Source: Persicitalea sp038235275 (GTDB taxonomy: Bacteria; Bacteroidota; Bacteroidia; Cytophagales; Spirosomataceae). From it: a stretch of DNA of 64,000 nucleotides. Of this stretch, positions 8,775 through 17,105 are shown piece by piece. A model generated the notes under the pieces. That model had not been told where the DNA came from, did no database searches, and saw only the letters and a program-made list of their open reading frames with translations. Numbering within the stretch: position 1 is the stretch's first letter; every line of letters begins with the position of its first letter. The position numbers were made by a program, and so were the translations under genes. The stretch covers positions 1 to 64,000 of the forward strand of contig JBBSUC010000001.1 in the NCBI GenBank assembly GCA_038235275.1, read 5' to 3'.

Positions 8775-10277
8775 TTACTCGACGGTAAGCGGTTTGTTCA
8801 TATAGAAGTCCAGAATCTTGGTGCGGAAGGTGTAGTCGTATTTGGTTTGGATGAGGTTGGCGCGGGCGCGATCGAGGTTGGCTTTGGCGATGTTGTACTC
8901 CGCCGAGTTGATGGCCCCGGCCCCCAGGCGGCTTTCGGCCACGCGGAAGGCTTCCTGCAAGGCCCGCACCTGGTTGGCCGTGGCGCTGTAACGCTTGCCC
9001 GCGTTACTCATGTCTATGAAGGCCTGCTCCACGTTCTGCCGGATTTGCTGCATCACGATGTTAGCCTGCTGTTCCAGATTTTGCTGCTGAATGCGGGCAT
9101 TGGCCACACGGTATTTGGTCTGGAAATTGGAAAAAATCGGCACCCGCAAGTTAAGTTGCAATGAAGAATTGCGGTTAAAATTCAACTGGTCGAAATAGTT
9201 GAAAGTTTGCAGGGTACCGCCCGGCACCCTCACGACTTCGGTGATAGGCAGAGTTTGGTCACCCACCACCACAAAACGGGTTTGGGAAACTACCTCCTGA
9301 GATTGACCATCGCTGCCATCCCCCACAAAGCGCTCCTTGGGAGCCGCGCTGGAAAACTGGGTGTTAATCCCGCCACTAATCGTCAGGCTGGGCAGTCCCT
9401 GCGCTTTGGCGATTTCGATGGCTGCTCCCGCCGACTGTACCCGCAGTTTAGCCGCTTCCATTTGTGGAAGATTTTGCAGGGCCACGTCGAAAACCTCATT
9501 GACGGTGTTCTCGTAGGCCCGCAAGGCGGGATCGGGGGCATTGATAGTCTGCACGTCGATGGTTTCACTGCCGGGCAGGTTCATCAGTTGCTTCAACTGC
9601 AACTTTGAGGATTCCAGGCTGTTCTCGGCGTTCACCAGCGATAGTTCGTCGTTGGCAAGTTGCGCCCGCAGATCAAACAGTTGGCTTTCGGCCAGTGACC
9701 CGGCGTCCACCAACCGCTGGGTGCGGTCGAGTTGCAGTTGGGTAGCCGTACCTTGTTGACGCGCCACTTCGATCAACTCGCGGTTACTGAGGATGTTCAG
9801 ATAGGCCAGGGCCACGTTGAGCATGATGTCATTGCGGGTGGCGGCCAAATCCTTCTCGCTGGCTCGTAGCGTGAGATCGTTCTGCTTGATGTTATTCTGG
9901 AGTTGCCCGCCATTGTACAGCGTCGCGCCGGCGTTCAGGCCGAAGTTGTTGAAGCTGATGTTGCGCTGCACGAACTGGTTGGTGAACGGGTCGATATTAC
10001 GACCGAAGCTGAATCCCTGCGAAGCGTTGAAGCCCAGATTGGGCCACCGCTGCCACTTCGACTGGATGAGGTTGTTCTTGTTGGCGGCCACCTGTAGATC
10101 CGCCTGCTTGATTTGCGGGTTATTCTGCAAAGCAATCTGCACGCATTCTTCCAGCGTCAGGCTCATTTTGTTGGAAGCAGCAGTGGTGGTAGCCACTACC
10201 GGGTTCTGGGTAGTAACCTGCGCCTGGGCCGCGCCAAGGCCAGCCAAAAGCGTAAAAATCAGTAAGTATCTCATCAT
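8775..10277 (-). CDS. TolC-family outer-membrane efflux protein
   Basis: About 500 residues. A signal peptide (MMRYLLIFTLLAGLGAAQAQ) is followed by two tandem OEP repeats. The typical LTLEECVQIALQNNPQIKQA opening and long periplasmic helices (for example near ANARIQQQNLEQQ) are visible. It forms a trimeric outer-membrane channel with a periplasmic helical tunnel. The frame opens at a TTG at 10301, but the ATG at 10277 (or 10274) puts a proper signal peptide at the N-terminus and is preferred. It is first in a two-gene unit with the MacA-like adaptor. Confidence 0.88.
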   Translation of the reverse strand: MMRYLLIFTLLAGLGAAQAQVTTQNPVVATTTAASNKMSLTLEECVQIALQNNPQIKQADLQVAANKNNLIQSKWQRWPNLGFNASQGFSFGRNIDPFTNQFVQRNISFNNFGLNAGATLYNGGQLQNNIKQNDLTLRASEKDLAATRNDIMLNVALAYLNILSNRELIEVARQQGTATQLQLDRTQRLVDAGSLAESQLFDLRAQLANDELSLVNAENSLESSKLQLKQLMNLPGSETIDVQTINAPDPALRAYENTVNEVFDVALQNLPQMEAAKLRVQSAGAAIEIAKAQGLPSLTISGGINTQFSSAAPKERFVGDGSDGQSQEVVSQTRFVVVGDQTLPITEVVRVPGGTLQTFNYFDQLNFNRNSSLQLNLRVPIFSNFQTKYRVANARIQQQNLEQQANIVMQQIRQNVEQAFIDMSNAGKRYSATANQVRALQEAFRVAESRLGAGAINSAEYNIAKANLDRARANLIQTKYDYTFRTKILDFYMNKPLTVE

Positions 10278-10495
10278 GGCTTTGTATAAAAAAACTATCA
10301 ACTAACAATTGTCACCGTGAGCGAAGACGAAGGGCAAAACTAAGGTTTCCCACAAAAAAAGGCTATTCTTTTAGGACGGGCGGTTGTCAGGATTGGTAAA
10401 GCAGGCCTCAGGGTGGATTGGATGGCACCTTACTTTTTTGAAATAATGCGTATATTCGGACACCCTTTTTATTAACACAACGACTACAACTGCCC

Positions 10496-12943
10496 GTGCC
10501 GCGACGAATCGCCCCTTTCCTGCTTGCTACAAAGTACCTGCTTTTTCTTTTATTCGTCACCCTCGGCTGTAAAAAAGTGCAAAAGGAATTGGACGCGGAT
10601 TCCCTCGTTCAACTCAGCCAACTGGTGGCGGGTGCCGATAGTTTGGTCGGGCGCGTCGAGTACTTGGCCACGCCCTTCGTCACAGCAGGCGACCGCGTCT
10701 ACATGATCGGGGCGCAGAATGGGCAGTTCCCTGACTTGGGCTGGCACGTACAAGGAGAAATGGGGGGCATCTGGGATCACCCGATCAAGTTGCTCGACGG
10801 TTTCACCGCTGCAATCAGCCTAGGAGATAAGCGTTTTTGCCTGGATCAGGCCGAGACTTTTATCAACTATCCCTTTGCCAACAAGCACCTTTTCTCCATT
10901 CCCGCCTCCGAACTGCGCGTCGAACGTTTCCAGTTTGTTCCCGACGGGCAGGAAGCCGTGCTGGTGGAATATACTTTCTATAATGATGGCTCAGAAGCCA
11001 GAAAACTGAATTTCGAGTGGACGGCCTACACTGACCTGCGCCCCACCTGGCTGGGCGACAGCACCGGGATGACGGACGCCGTAGACTTTGCCCGATGGGA
11101 AGACGATCGCAGCGCCTGGGTAGCTAAAGACAGCCTCAATAGCTGGTACGTGATGACGGGTTCGACCACCGAAGCCGCCTCCCACGGCCCGCCCTCCGCC
11201 GCTTGTACCTATATACCTGCTGGCAAAGGCACCCGTGCCGCTACGGTGTACGCGTTGGAAGTCCCGCCCCACGGCTCGGTGGTGCTGCCTATCACCATTG
11301 CGGGTTCCTATTCGTCGCTCGACGCTGTGCGTGAAACTTACGCCACGGCCCGGCGCGATGCCGCCAAAGACCTTACCGCCAAAAAAGACCGCTACGCCAC
11401 GCTGGCCGCTAAAACCAAGCTGACGATTCCCGACAAGAAACTCCAAACCGCCTTCCGCTGGGTGAAGTACAATACCGACTGGCTGGTGCGCGACGTGCCG
11501 GAAGTGGGCCGTGGGCTATCGGCGGGATTGCCGGATTATCCCTGGTGGTTCGGCGTGGACAACGAATATGCCCTGCAAGGGGTCGTCGCTACCGGACAGG
11601 CCGACCTTGCCCGCAGCACGGTGGCGTTGCTCAACGGTTTATCAGAAAAACAAAACGGCAATGGGCGCATTATTCACGAAGTCTCGACCAACGGCTACGT
11701 TTTCAATCTCGGCAATGTCAACGAAACGCCACAGTTTGTGACGATGATCTGGCAGATTTACCGCTGGACGGGCGACCGCAAGTTTCTGGCGACCTACTAT
11801 CCTGCCGTCAAAAAAGGTTTGAAGTGGCTCATGGAGCGGAATGACAAGGACGGCAACCTGCTGCCCGACGGCTTCGGTATGATGGAAATCCACGGCCTGA
11901 ACAGCGAGATGGTGGACGTGGCCGCTTACACCCAAAAAGCCTTCGCCGACGCCGCCGAAATGGCCACCGAGCTGGGCGAGACGGAGGTTTCCAAGAGCTT
12001 CTCGGCCACGGCCCAGAAGTTGAAGGCCCGGATTAACAACGACTTTTGGGTAGCCGAACACGATTCTTACGCCGACTTTATCGGTACGCCAACGCAGGCA
12101 TTATCTTTGATAAAGGATGCCATCGTGCGGGCCGATTCCCTAAAAAAGCCCTGGGCCGTGGCCGAGTTGAAAGCCGCCCAGAAACGCTACCAGCAGTTCC
12201 CGCCCGAGCGCAAGCAGGGCTTCGTGCTGCACCACAACTGGGTCGTGAACACGCCCATGCAAACGGGCGTGGCCGACACCGCCAAGGCCCTCATCGCCCT
12301 GCGTACCGGACGGCAGTTTGTCAACCCCTACGGCATGTTCGTCACCGGCATCGACCGGGACGAGTCGGCCGGGAATGACACGACTTCATTTGGCAAAAAC
12401 CGCAAAGTATTCAACTACACCGGGGCCGTGATGACGCTGCCCACGGGTGTGCAGGCCGTCGCTGAAAACAACTACGGCCGCCCCGATCAGGCCCTCGACT
12501 ACTTAAAGCGCATTAGCCGCTCGTTTGGATACGCGCTGCCGGGTTCCATTTACGAGGTGTCGCCCGACTACGGCATGATGACCCAGGCCTGGAATATCTA
12601 CGCGCTGGCCGTCCCGATTGTGGAGCAGTTTTTCGGCATCCGGCCCCGTGCCTTTCAAAAGCGCGTTCGTATTCAACCCCAAATGCCCACGGCCTGGAAC
12701 ACCGCCACCCTGGAAAACGTCGAAATCGGGACGAACCGCCTCAGCGTTCACTTCACTCGCGAGGCTAAGGCGCAGCAACTGGTACTGGAGCAAAGCCTGC
12801 CCGACTGGAAGCTGACCGTCGCTTACCCGGCGGGACGCTTTTTGAAATGGGAGGTGAATGGCAAGGCCGTGAAAGTTAAACGCGAAGGGGCGTTCGATAC
12901 GGTGGAAGTGGAGGGGGTAAAAGTGGTGGTGCGGGTGGAGTGA
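10496..12943 (+). CDS. Lipoprotein with six-hairpin glycosidase (amylo-alpha-1,6-glucosidase-like) domain
   Basis: An 815-residue protein starting at GTG. A lipoprotein signal ends at LLFVTLGC (Cys about residue 25), giving a membrane-anchored periplasmic or surface protein. An N-terminal beta-sandwich (about 40-300) is followed by an (alpha/alpha)6 barrel. WWFGVDNEYALQG, NLLPDGFGMMEIHG and YGMMTQAWNIYALAVPI resemble barrels of the debranching-enzyme / GH15-GH63 superfamily. The C-terminal sandwich is beta-rich. It probably hydrolyses alpha-glucans or related oligosaccharides outside the cytoplasm; the exact specificity is not visible. It is transcribed alone, 75 nt before the imelysin-like gene. 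Confidence 0.75.
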   Translation: MPRRIAPFLLATKYLLFLLFVTLGCKKVQKELDADSLVQLSQLVAGADSLVGRVEYLATPFVTAGDRVYMIGAQNGQFPDLGWHVQGEMGGIWDHPIKLLDGFTAAISLGDKRFCLDQAETFINYPFANKHLFSIPASELRVERFQFVPDGQEAVLVEYTFYNDGSEARKLNFEWTAYTDLRPTWLGDSTGMTDAVDFARWEDDRSAWVAKDSLNSWYVMTGSTTEAASHGPPSAACTYIPAGKGTRAATVYALEVPPHGSVVLPITIAGSYSSLDAVRETYATARRDAAKDLTAKKDRYATLAAKTKLTIPDKKLQTAFRWVKYNTDWLVRDVPEVGRGLSAGLPDYPWWFGVDNEYALQGVVATGQADLARSTVALLNGLSEKQNGNGRIIHEVSTNGYVFNLGNVNETPQFVTMIWQIYRWTGDRKFLATYYPAVKKGLKWLMERNDKDGNLLPDGFGMMEIHGLNSEMVDVAAYTQKAFADAAEMATELGETEVSKSFSATAQKLKARINNDFWVAEHDSYADFIGTPTQALSLIKDAIVRADSLKKPWAVAELKAAQKRYQQFPPERKQGFVLHHNWVVNTPMQTGVADTAKALIALRTGRQFVNPYGMFVTGIDRDESAGNDTTSFGKNRKVFNYTGAVMTLPTGVQAVAENNYGRPDQALDYLKRISRSFGYALPGSIYEVSPDYGMMTQAWNIYALAVPIVEQFFGIRPRAFQKRVRIQPQMPTAWNTATLENVEIGTNRLSVHFTREAKAQQLVLEQSLPDWKLTVAYPAGRFLKWEVNGKAVKVKREGAFDTVEVEGVKVVVRVE

Positions 12944-13018
12944 TTTGGGACAAGAAAATTAGTAACTTAGCGTTGTGACAAACAAAGAGGAAAATCAAAC
13001 GCCCCTGGCAAACCTTGT

Positions 13019-14101
13019 ATGAAACAACTCCGTCTCTCCTATTTATTCCCATTGGTTGCGCTACTTTTGTCGTTCAACTGCGCCTGTACCTCTTCCAACT
13101 TGGAAGTCGAAAAACCCCAGCCACTCGACCAAAAGGATATGCTGCGGCACTACGCCGACGATCTGATTATTCCTGCCTTCAAAGATTTGCAAACCAACGT
13201 CGATGCTCTGCAAAAGGCGGCGGAAACCCTGGTCACCCAACCGACGCTCGCCAATCTTTCGGCGTTGCAAACGACCTGGACTAAAACCCATCTTGCTTTC
13301 CAGGCCGCTAATGCCTACAATTTCGGTCCGGCGGGTGAGTCGGGCAGTCGTATGAGGTTGGTTCAGGAAATCGGGACGTTCCCAATTAGCGTCCTGAAAA
13401 TTGAAACGAATATTGCGAAGGGGCTACCCGTCCCCAACGACCCCAACTACGACGCGCGGGGTTTACTCGCCATCGAGTACCTGATCTTCGACGACCAGGG
13501 CGATCACCAGCGCATTCTTGACGGACTTATTACCGCCAGTCGGCAAGTGTATTTAAGAAAACAGATCGCCAACCTTAAAGCCCACGTGGATGATGTGGTA
13601 ACCGGCTGGGCCACTTACCGCGATACTTTTATCAACGACGAGGGTACCGCGGCGGGCAGTTCGATTTCTAACCTTTACAACGAATTCCTCCGCAGCTACG
13701 AAGCGCTGGAAAAGTCCAAAGTCAGCCAACCACTGGCTACCCCGACGCCACCTTCATCAGTGGAAGCCTATTATAGCGGTCAGTCTCTGGACTTTATCCG
13801 GGCGCACTTCGCTGCCCTTGAAAACATCTGGCGCGGCCGCGACGCCAAGGCCGACGGCCTCGGTTTCGACGATTACCTCAAAACCGTAGCCGGAGGTCCC
13901 GCTCTGGTAACCAATATCGAGGCACAACTCACCGCGATTCGTCAGGCGTTGACCGACCTGGGTGGCGCTTCTTCGCTAACGAAGCAAATGCAGGCCAATT
14001 CAACCAAGGTCCAAAAACTTCAAACCGAACTGCAAAAGGGTTCGCGCCTTTTTAAGGAAGATATGTCCTCGCTGCTGGGACTGACGGTTACCGTTCAATA
14101 G
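13019..14101 (+). CDS. Imelysin-like lipoprotein
   Basis: A 360-residue protein with a lipobox (FNCACTSS). Its two-helical-bundle layout matches the imelysin/EfeO-like family of exported proteins linked to iron or other metal acquisition. The family's GxHxxE signature region appears as RGLLAIEYLIF, where the metal-ligand His is replaced by Leu while Gly and Glu remain. This would therefore be one of the metal-motif variants. No EfeUOB or TonB-dependent receptor neighbour supports iron uptake here. It precedes the kinase/cell-wall cluster by 235 nt but shows no functional tie to it. Confidence 0.8.
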   Translation: MKQLRLSYLFPLVALLLSFNCACTSSNLEVEKPQPLDQKDMLRHYADDLIIPAFKDLQTNVDALQKAAETLVTQPTLANLSALQTTWTKTHLAFQAANAYNFGPAGESGSRMRLVQEIGTFPISVLKIETNIAKGLPVPNDPNYDARGLLAIEYLIFDDQGDHQRILDGLITASRQVYLRKQIANLKAHVDDVVTGWATYRDTFINDEGTAAGSSISNLYNEFLRSYEALEKSKVSQPLATPTPPSSVEAYYSGQSLDFIRAHFAALENIWRGRDAKADGLGFDDYLKTVAGGPALVTNIEAQLTAIRQALTDLGGASSLTKQMQANSTKVQKLQTELQKGSRLFKEDMSSLLGLTVTVQ

Positions 14102-14336
14102 GGTCGAGGTTCGACGTTTGTAATTCGTGTGGGGTGGTTTGTGCCCTATAATATTCGATAATTATCGCTTGTTGCTCATCAATTAGCCAATAATCCGAAA
14201 GTAACCAATGGTTTGCCTGTTTTAAGGTAACTTAGAATGAAAATTCTGATTGATAGTCGAAAAAAAACTTTACATTCACCTTTTCAAAAGAATCGTAGCG
14301 TATCAATTTATTACACACACATGATATTACACACGC

Positions 14337-15341
14337 ATGGCCGATCAGTCCCCTAACTGGCTTGGTAAATTGGGCAATCTGCTGGTACCGACCAGCCAAA
14401 CCCAAAATATTCCCGTCGCCACCGTTACTAACGCGCTTATTCTGGACGAGCTTGTCGCCTCTTTCCAGGACTCCATGCACCGGGAGTCTTTTGGTACGAG
14501 TATGCTTTTCAACGCGCACTTTCTGATTATCCTGCACCCTGCTACCTATGAAGAACGCCAGAACGCCTTTCCGGTCATCGTAAGTGAAGCAGTAAATGCT
14601 TTCAAAGCCATCGTAGAACTGCACCGAGGGGACTATGAACGCATTGCGCCCGTAGCATCGAGTTGGTTCTTTAAGTTTGGCGGCGGCAGGGAGTTTGGCG
14701 GAGAATCCTTGACCCCGGCGGATATTCATGTCGTGGGGGCCCTAACCGGCATTCTGCCCGGTAATATGTTGGCTCAGTCGTCGGACAAATTGAATGTGAC
14801 GCGCCGGGTGAAACAGACGAACCGCTACGAAAAAGTGGATGTAGACTTAAATGCTTTCCAGCATATTGCCTTCCGGGAGCCAGGTGCCTTTGTCGTGAAA
14901 TTCGGGTTTGAGCCATCGGTGACGACCTCCGCGCGGGCACCCGTGGTGGGAATCGATTCACGAGGTGCCGCCGAATTGCCCCGAAGCCTCGGCGAGGGTC
15001 TGGCCCAGATCAACTATCATATTGCGGAGTTAAACCAGGAGGACTCGTACCTGATGCGCGACCGGGAGATCGTCGTGGCCCGCAAGGAACCCGACAACCA
15101 ACATTTCCCTAACTACCTATTGCTTGAGTCAGCTTATGTATCCAACCCTCACATTAGGATACGTTACAGTGACGCTACCCGCTCTTTCCAAATAGCTTCG
15201 TTTAGTCGCAACGAAACCCGGGTCAATGAGCAGTTGATTCCGCGTAGCGACCCCACCAGCCCGCATTGGCAGCCATTGCCGGATATGGCCCAAATTCTGC
15301 TCAATAGTATGGTTACGCTAAATTTTAAATGTAATGTCTGA
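14337..15341 (+). CDS. FHA-like domain protein with FhaA-type N-terminal region (putative)
   Basis: A 334-residue soluble protein with no signal or membrane segment. Residues about 255-334 fit a forkhead-associated fold: VSNPHIRI supplies the SxxH pair (Ser269, His272), FSRNETRVNEQLI supplies the loop Asn, and LPDMAQILLNSMVTLNF supplies the closing strands. The N-terminal 150 residues (for example FLIILHPATYEER) are reminiscent in layout of the FhaA N-terminal domain (DUF3662) of actinobacteria, but this is a weak resemblance by eye. Such proteins bind phosphothreonine on kinase targets. It heads a same-strand cluster with a PP2C phosphatase, a Ser/Thr kinase, a SEDS-PBP fusion and another FHA protein. 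The following microprotein overlaps its stop. Confidence 0.6.
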   Translation: MADQSPNWLGKLGNLLVPTSQTQNIPVATVTNALILDELVASFQDSMHRESFGTSMLFNAHFLIILHPATYEERQNAFPVIVSEAVNAFKAIVELHRGDYERIAPVASSWFFKFGGGREFGGESLTPADIHVVGALTGILPGNMLAQSSDKLNVTRRVKQTNRYEKVDVDLNAFQHIAFREPGAFVVKFGFEPSVTTSARAPVVGIDSRGAAELPRSLGEGLAQINYHIAELNQEDSYLMRDREIVVARKEPDNQHFPNYLLLESAYVSNPHIRIRYSDATRSFQIASFSRNETRVNEQLIPRSDPTSPHWQPLPDMAQILLNSMVTLNFKCNV

Positions 15342-15429
15342 GGCTATAATAGATGCGCTACTCGTTTTCCTGTTCCTTCTTTTCGTAATGTTTCTGGTAG
15401 TACAGCATTTTAGGGATTTACCCCGATAA
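15334..15429 (+). CDS. 31-residue single-pass membrane microprotein (putative)
   Basis: This ATG frame overlaps the last 8 nt of the preceding FHA-like gene (aATGTCTGA), the arrangement used for translational coupling. The peptide starts MSEAIIDALL, continues through an unbroken hydrophobic helix of about 17 residues (LLVFLFLLFVMFLVVQ) and ends HFRDLPR. A short acidic head, one helix and a basic tail would place it across the inner membrane. It lies between an FHA-like protein and a membrane-anchored phosphatase in a cell-wall cluster. The evidence is composition and position only, and it has no recognised family. Confidence 0.4.
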   Translation: MSEAIIDALLVFLFLLFVMFLVVQHFRDLPR

Positions 15430-15507
15430 GTAGAGATACCTATCAATGACGCCAAGGGGATGGCTGAACCCCAGTGAGCTATCCAATTTTTACCAATACT
15501 TTTGTAA

Positions 15508-16968
15508 ATGGATTCGCTACAAATCGCTGGTCAGACGGACACCGGGCAACGACGAACCGATAACCAGGACACCTTCGTCTGCTCGACGGTCTGGTCAAAG
15601 TCTACTGCTCTATTGGCTGTAATTGACGGGGTGGGAGGCTATGCCGGCGGCGAGCAGGCGGCGGCTATCGCCAGGAAATCGATCGAACAATACATGGCCA
15701 CCCCCAACGGCGATCCGCTGTCGATGCTGCGCGAAGCGGTGGTATTTGCCAACAATCAAATTGACACGCAGCGCCAGCAAGACAATCAGCTAGCGCAGAT
15801 GTGCTGCGTGCTGACTACGGCTGTGGCTGACACCCAATTGGGCAAACTGTATTTTGTCCATGTAGGTGATACGCGCCTGTACCGTTATCGCCGGGGGAGA
15901 CTCGAAAAACTTACCCATGACCACTCGCTAGTCGGGATGCGTGAGGATGCCAATGAACTGACCGAGGCCGAAGCCATGCGTCACCCGCGTCGTAACGAAA
16001 TTTTGCGCGAAATAGGCCTAGCTGCGCACAGGGTCGACGATCCTGATTTCCTGGAATCAGGCGAAACGAGTTTTCAGCCGGGCGATCAGTTGCTCCTGTG
16101 CAGCGATGGCCTAACTGATATGATTACCCAGGCGCAAGTCAAAAATATTCTGGATAAAACGCTCTCCCTCCAAGAGCAGTTAGCCGAATTGATTCGTCTG
16201 GCCAACGAACAAGGGGGAAGCGACAACATTACAATTGTACTGGCCAGAAGTGATCTGCCTTTCGACAAGCCGCTGGTTTCTACTGACAAGTCGATTTCAG
16301 AACACCCGCCAGTGGTTCTCCACCCCGATGAGGAAGTTAAATCTCCGGCCCACCCGCCGCTCAACGGACGAAACCGGCGTATTTTATGGACTATTCTGGG
16401 GATAATAGTGGTGGGTATCCTGGCCGGATTGATGTGGTACTATTCCCAACTATCCGGCTCAATCGACGCCACGGAAGCCGATAGCCTTTCTACAGTCAAT
16501 GACCGACCCAGGGCCATACTGGAGGCGACAAATGCAGATTTTCGGCTTGATTCTCTGGTGCGCCTGGCCAACCGCAGTGAGGACCACCGCCTGATGCTGC
16601 CTGCGGATACGTTTTGGCTCGACAAACCACTATTGCTTACTGATTCGTTGCGTAGTGTCTCGGGAGAAAACCAGTTAACCGTTCTGATGCCTGCCGATCC
16701 AGTTGGGGTGCAGGCGGCCTTTCGGGCAACGCGCCCAGGCAACATACTTATCGAAAATATTGTAATCAGTGGTTTTAAATCTGGTATCGAAGTTGCACCT
16801 GAAACCAAGTTGCGACTTGTGAAGGTAGCCTTCCAAAACGTGAATTTGTCTGTTAGCGCGGAGATAAGACAAGAAACCTTTACTGATGCCGTTGTCGAGA
16901 TCAATGTTAGAAATAAGCCTGATTCATCCAGACGCAAGTCGAAAGGCCAAATGATTCCAAACAACTGA
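15508..16968 (+). CDS. PP2C-type Ser/Thr phosphatase with membrane anchor and external domain
   Basis: A 486-residue protein. Residues 1-250 are a PPM/PP2C catalytic domain with the metal-binding set RTDNQD (Asp21), IDGVGG (Asp40, Gly41), CSDGLTD (Asp200) and GSDN (Asp239), plus VHVGDTRLYRYR. It removes phosphate from Ser/Thr residues and would oppose the neighbouring kinase. A linker and a single membrane helix (about 292-312) follow, then about 170 residues outside the membrane whose GNILIENIVISGFKSGIEV stretch looks beta-helix-like. Catalytic domain, helix and outer domain is the layout of actinobacterial PstP. It sits 137 nt before the kinase gene. Confidence 0.9.
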   Translation: MDSLQIAGQTDTGQRRTDNQDTFVCSTVWSKSTALLAVIDGVGGYAGGEQAAAIARKSIEQYMATPNGDPLSMLREAVVFANNQIDTQRQQDNQLAQMCCVLTTAVADTQLGKLYFVHVGDTRLYRYRRGRLEKLTHDHSLVGMREDANELTEAEAMRHPRRNEILREIGLAAHRVDDPDFLESGETSFQPGDQLLLCSDGLTDMITQAQVKNILDKTLSLQEQLAELIRLANEQGGSDNITIVLARSDLPFDKPLVSTDKSISEHPPVVLHPDEEVKSPAHPPLNGRNRRILWTILGIIVVGILAGLMWYYSQLSGSIDATEADSLSTVNDRPRAILEATNADFRLDSLVRLANRSEDHRLMLPADTFWLDKPLLLTDSLRSVSGENQLTVLMPADPVGVQAAFRATRPGNILIENIVISGFKSGIEVAPETKLRLVKVAFQNVNLSVSAEIRQETFTDAVVEINVRNKPDSSRRKSKGQMIPNN

Positions 16969-17105
16969 TAGGCAAATTGTAAATATGTGTCCTAAACACT
17001 AATTTTAGTTGGCATGTAACCCCTGAATGATGATATCTATCACGTTATCACTTAGCATACTTTTATCCTGTACACACACTAATTCATAAATGAGTCGCAC
17101 TATTA

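Noticed and set aside
10434..10458. TTTTTTG ... TATATTCG as a promoter for the glycosidase
   Set aside because: The spacing between the boxes is only about 10 nt, too short for the Bacteroidota promoter.
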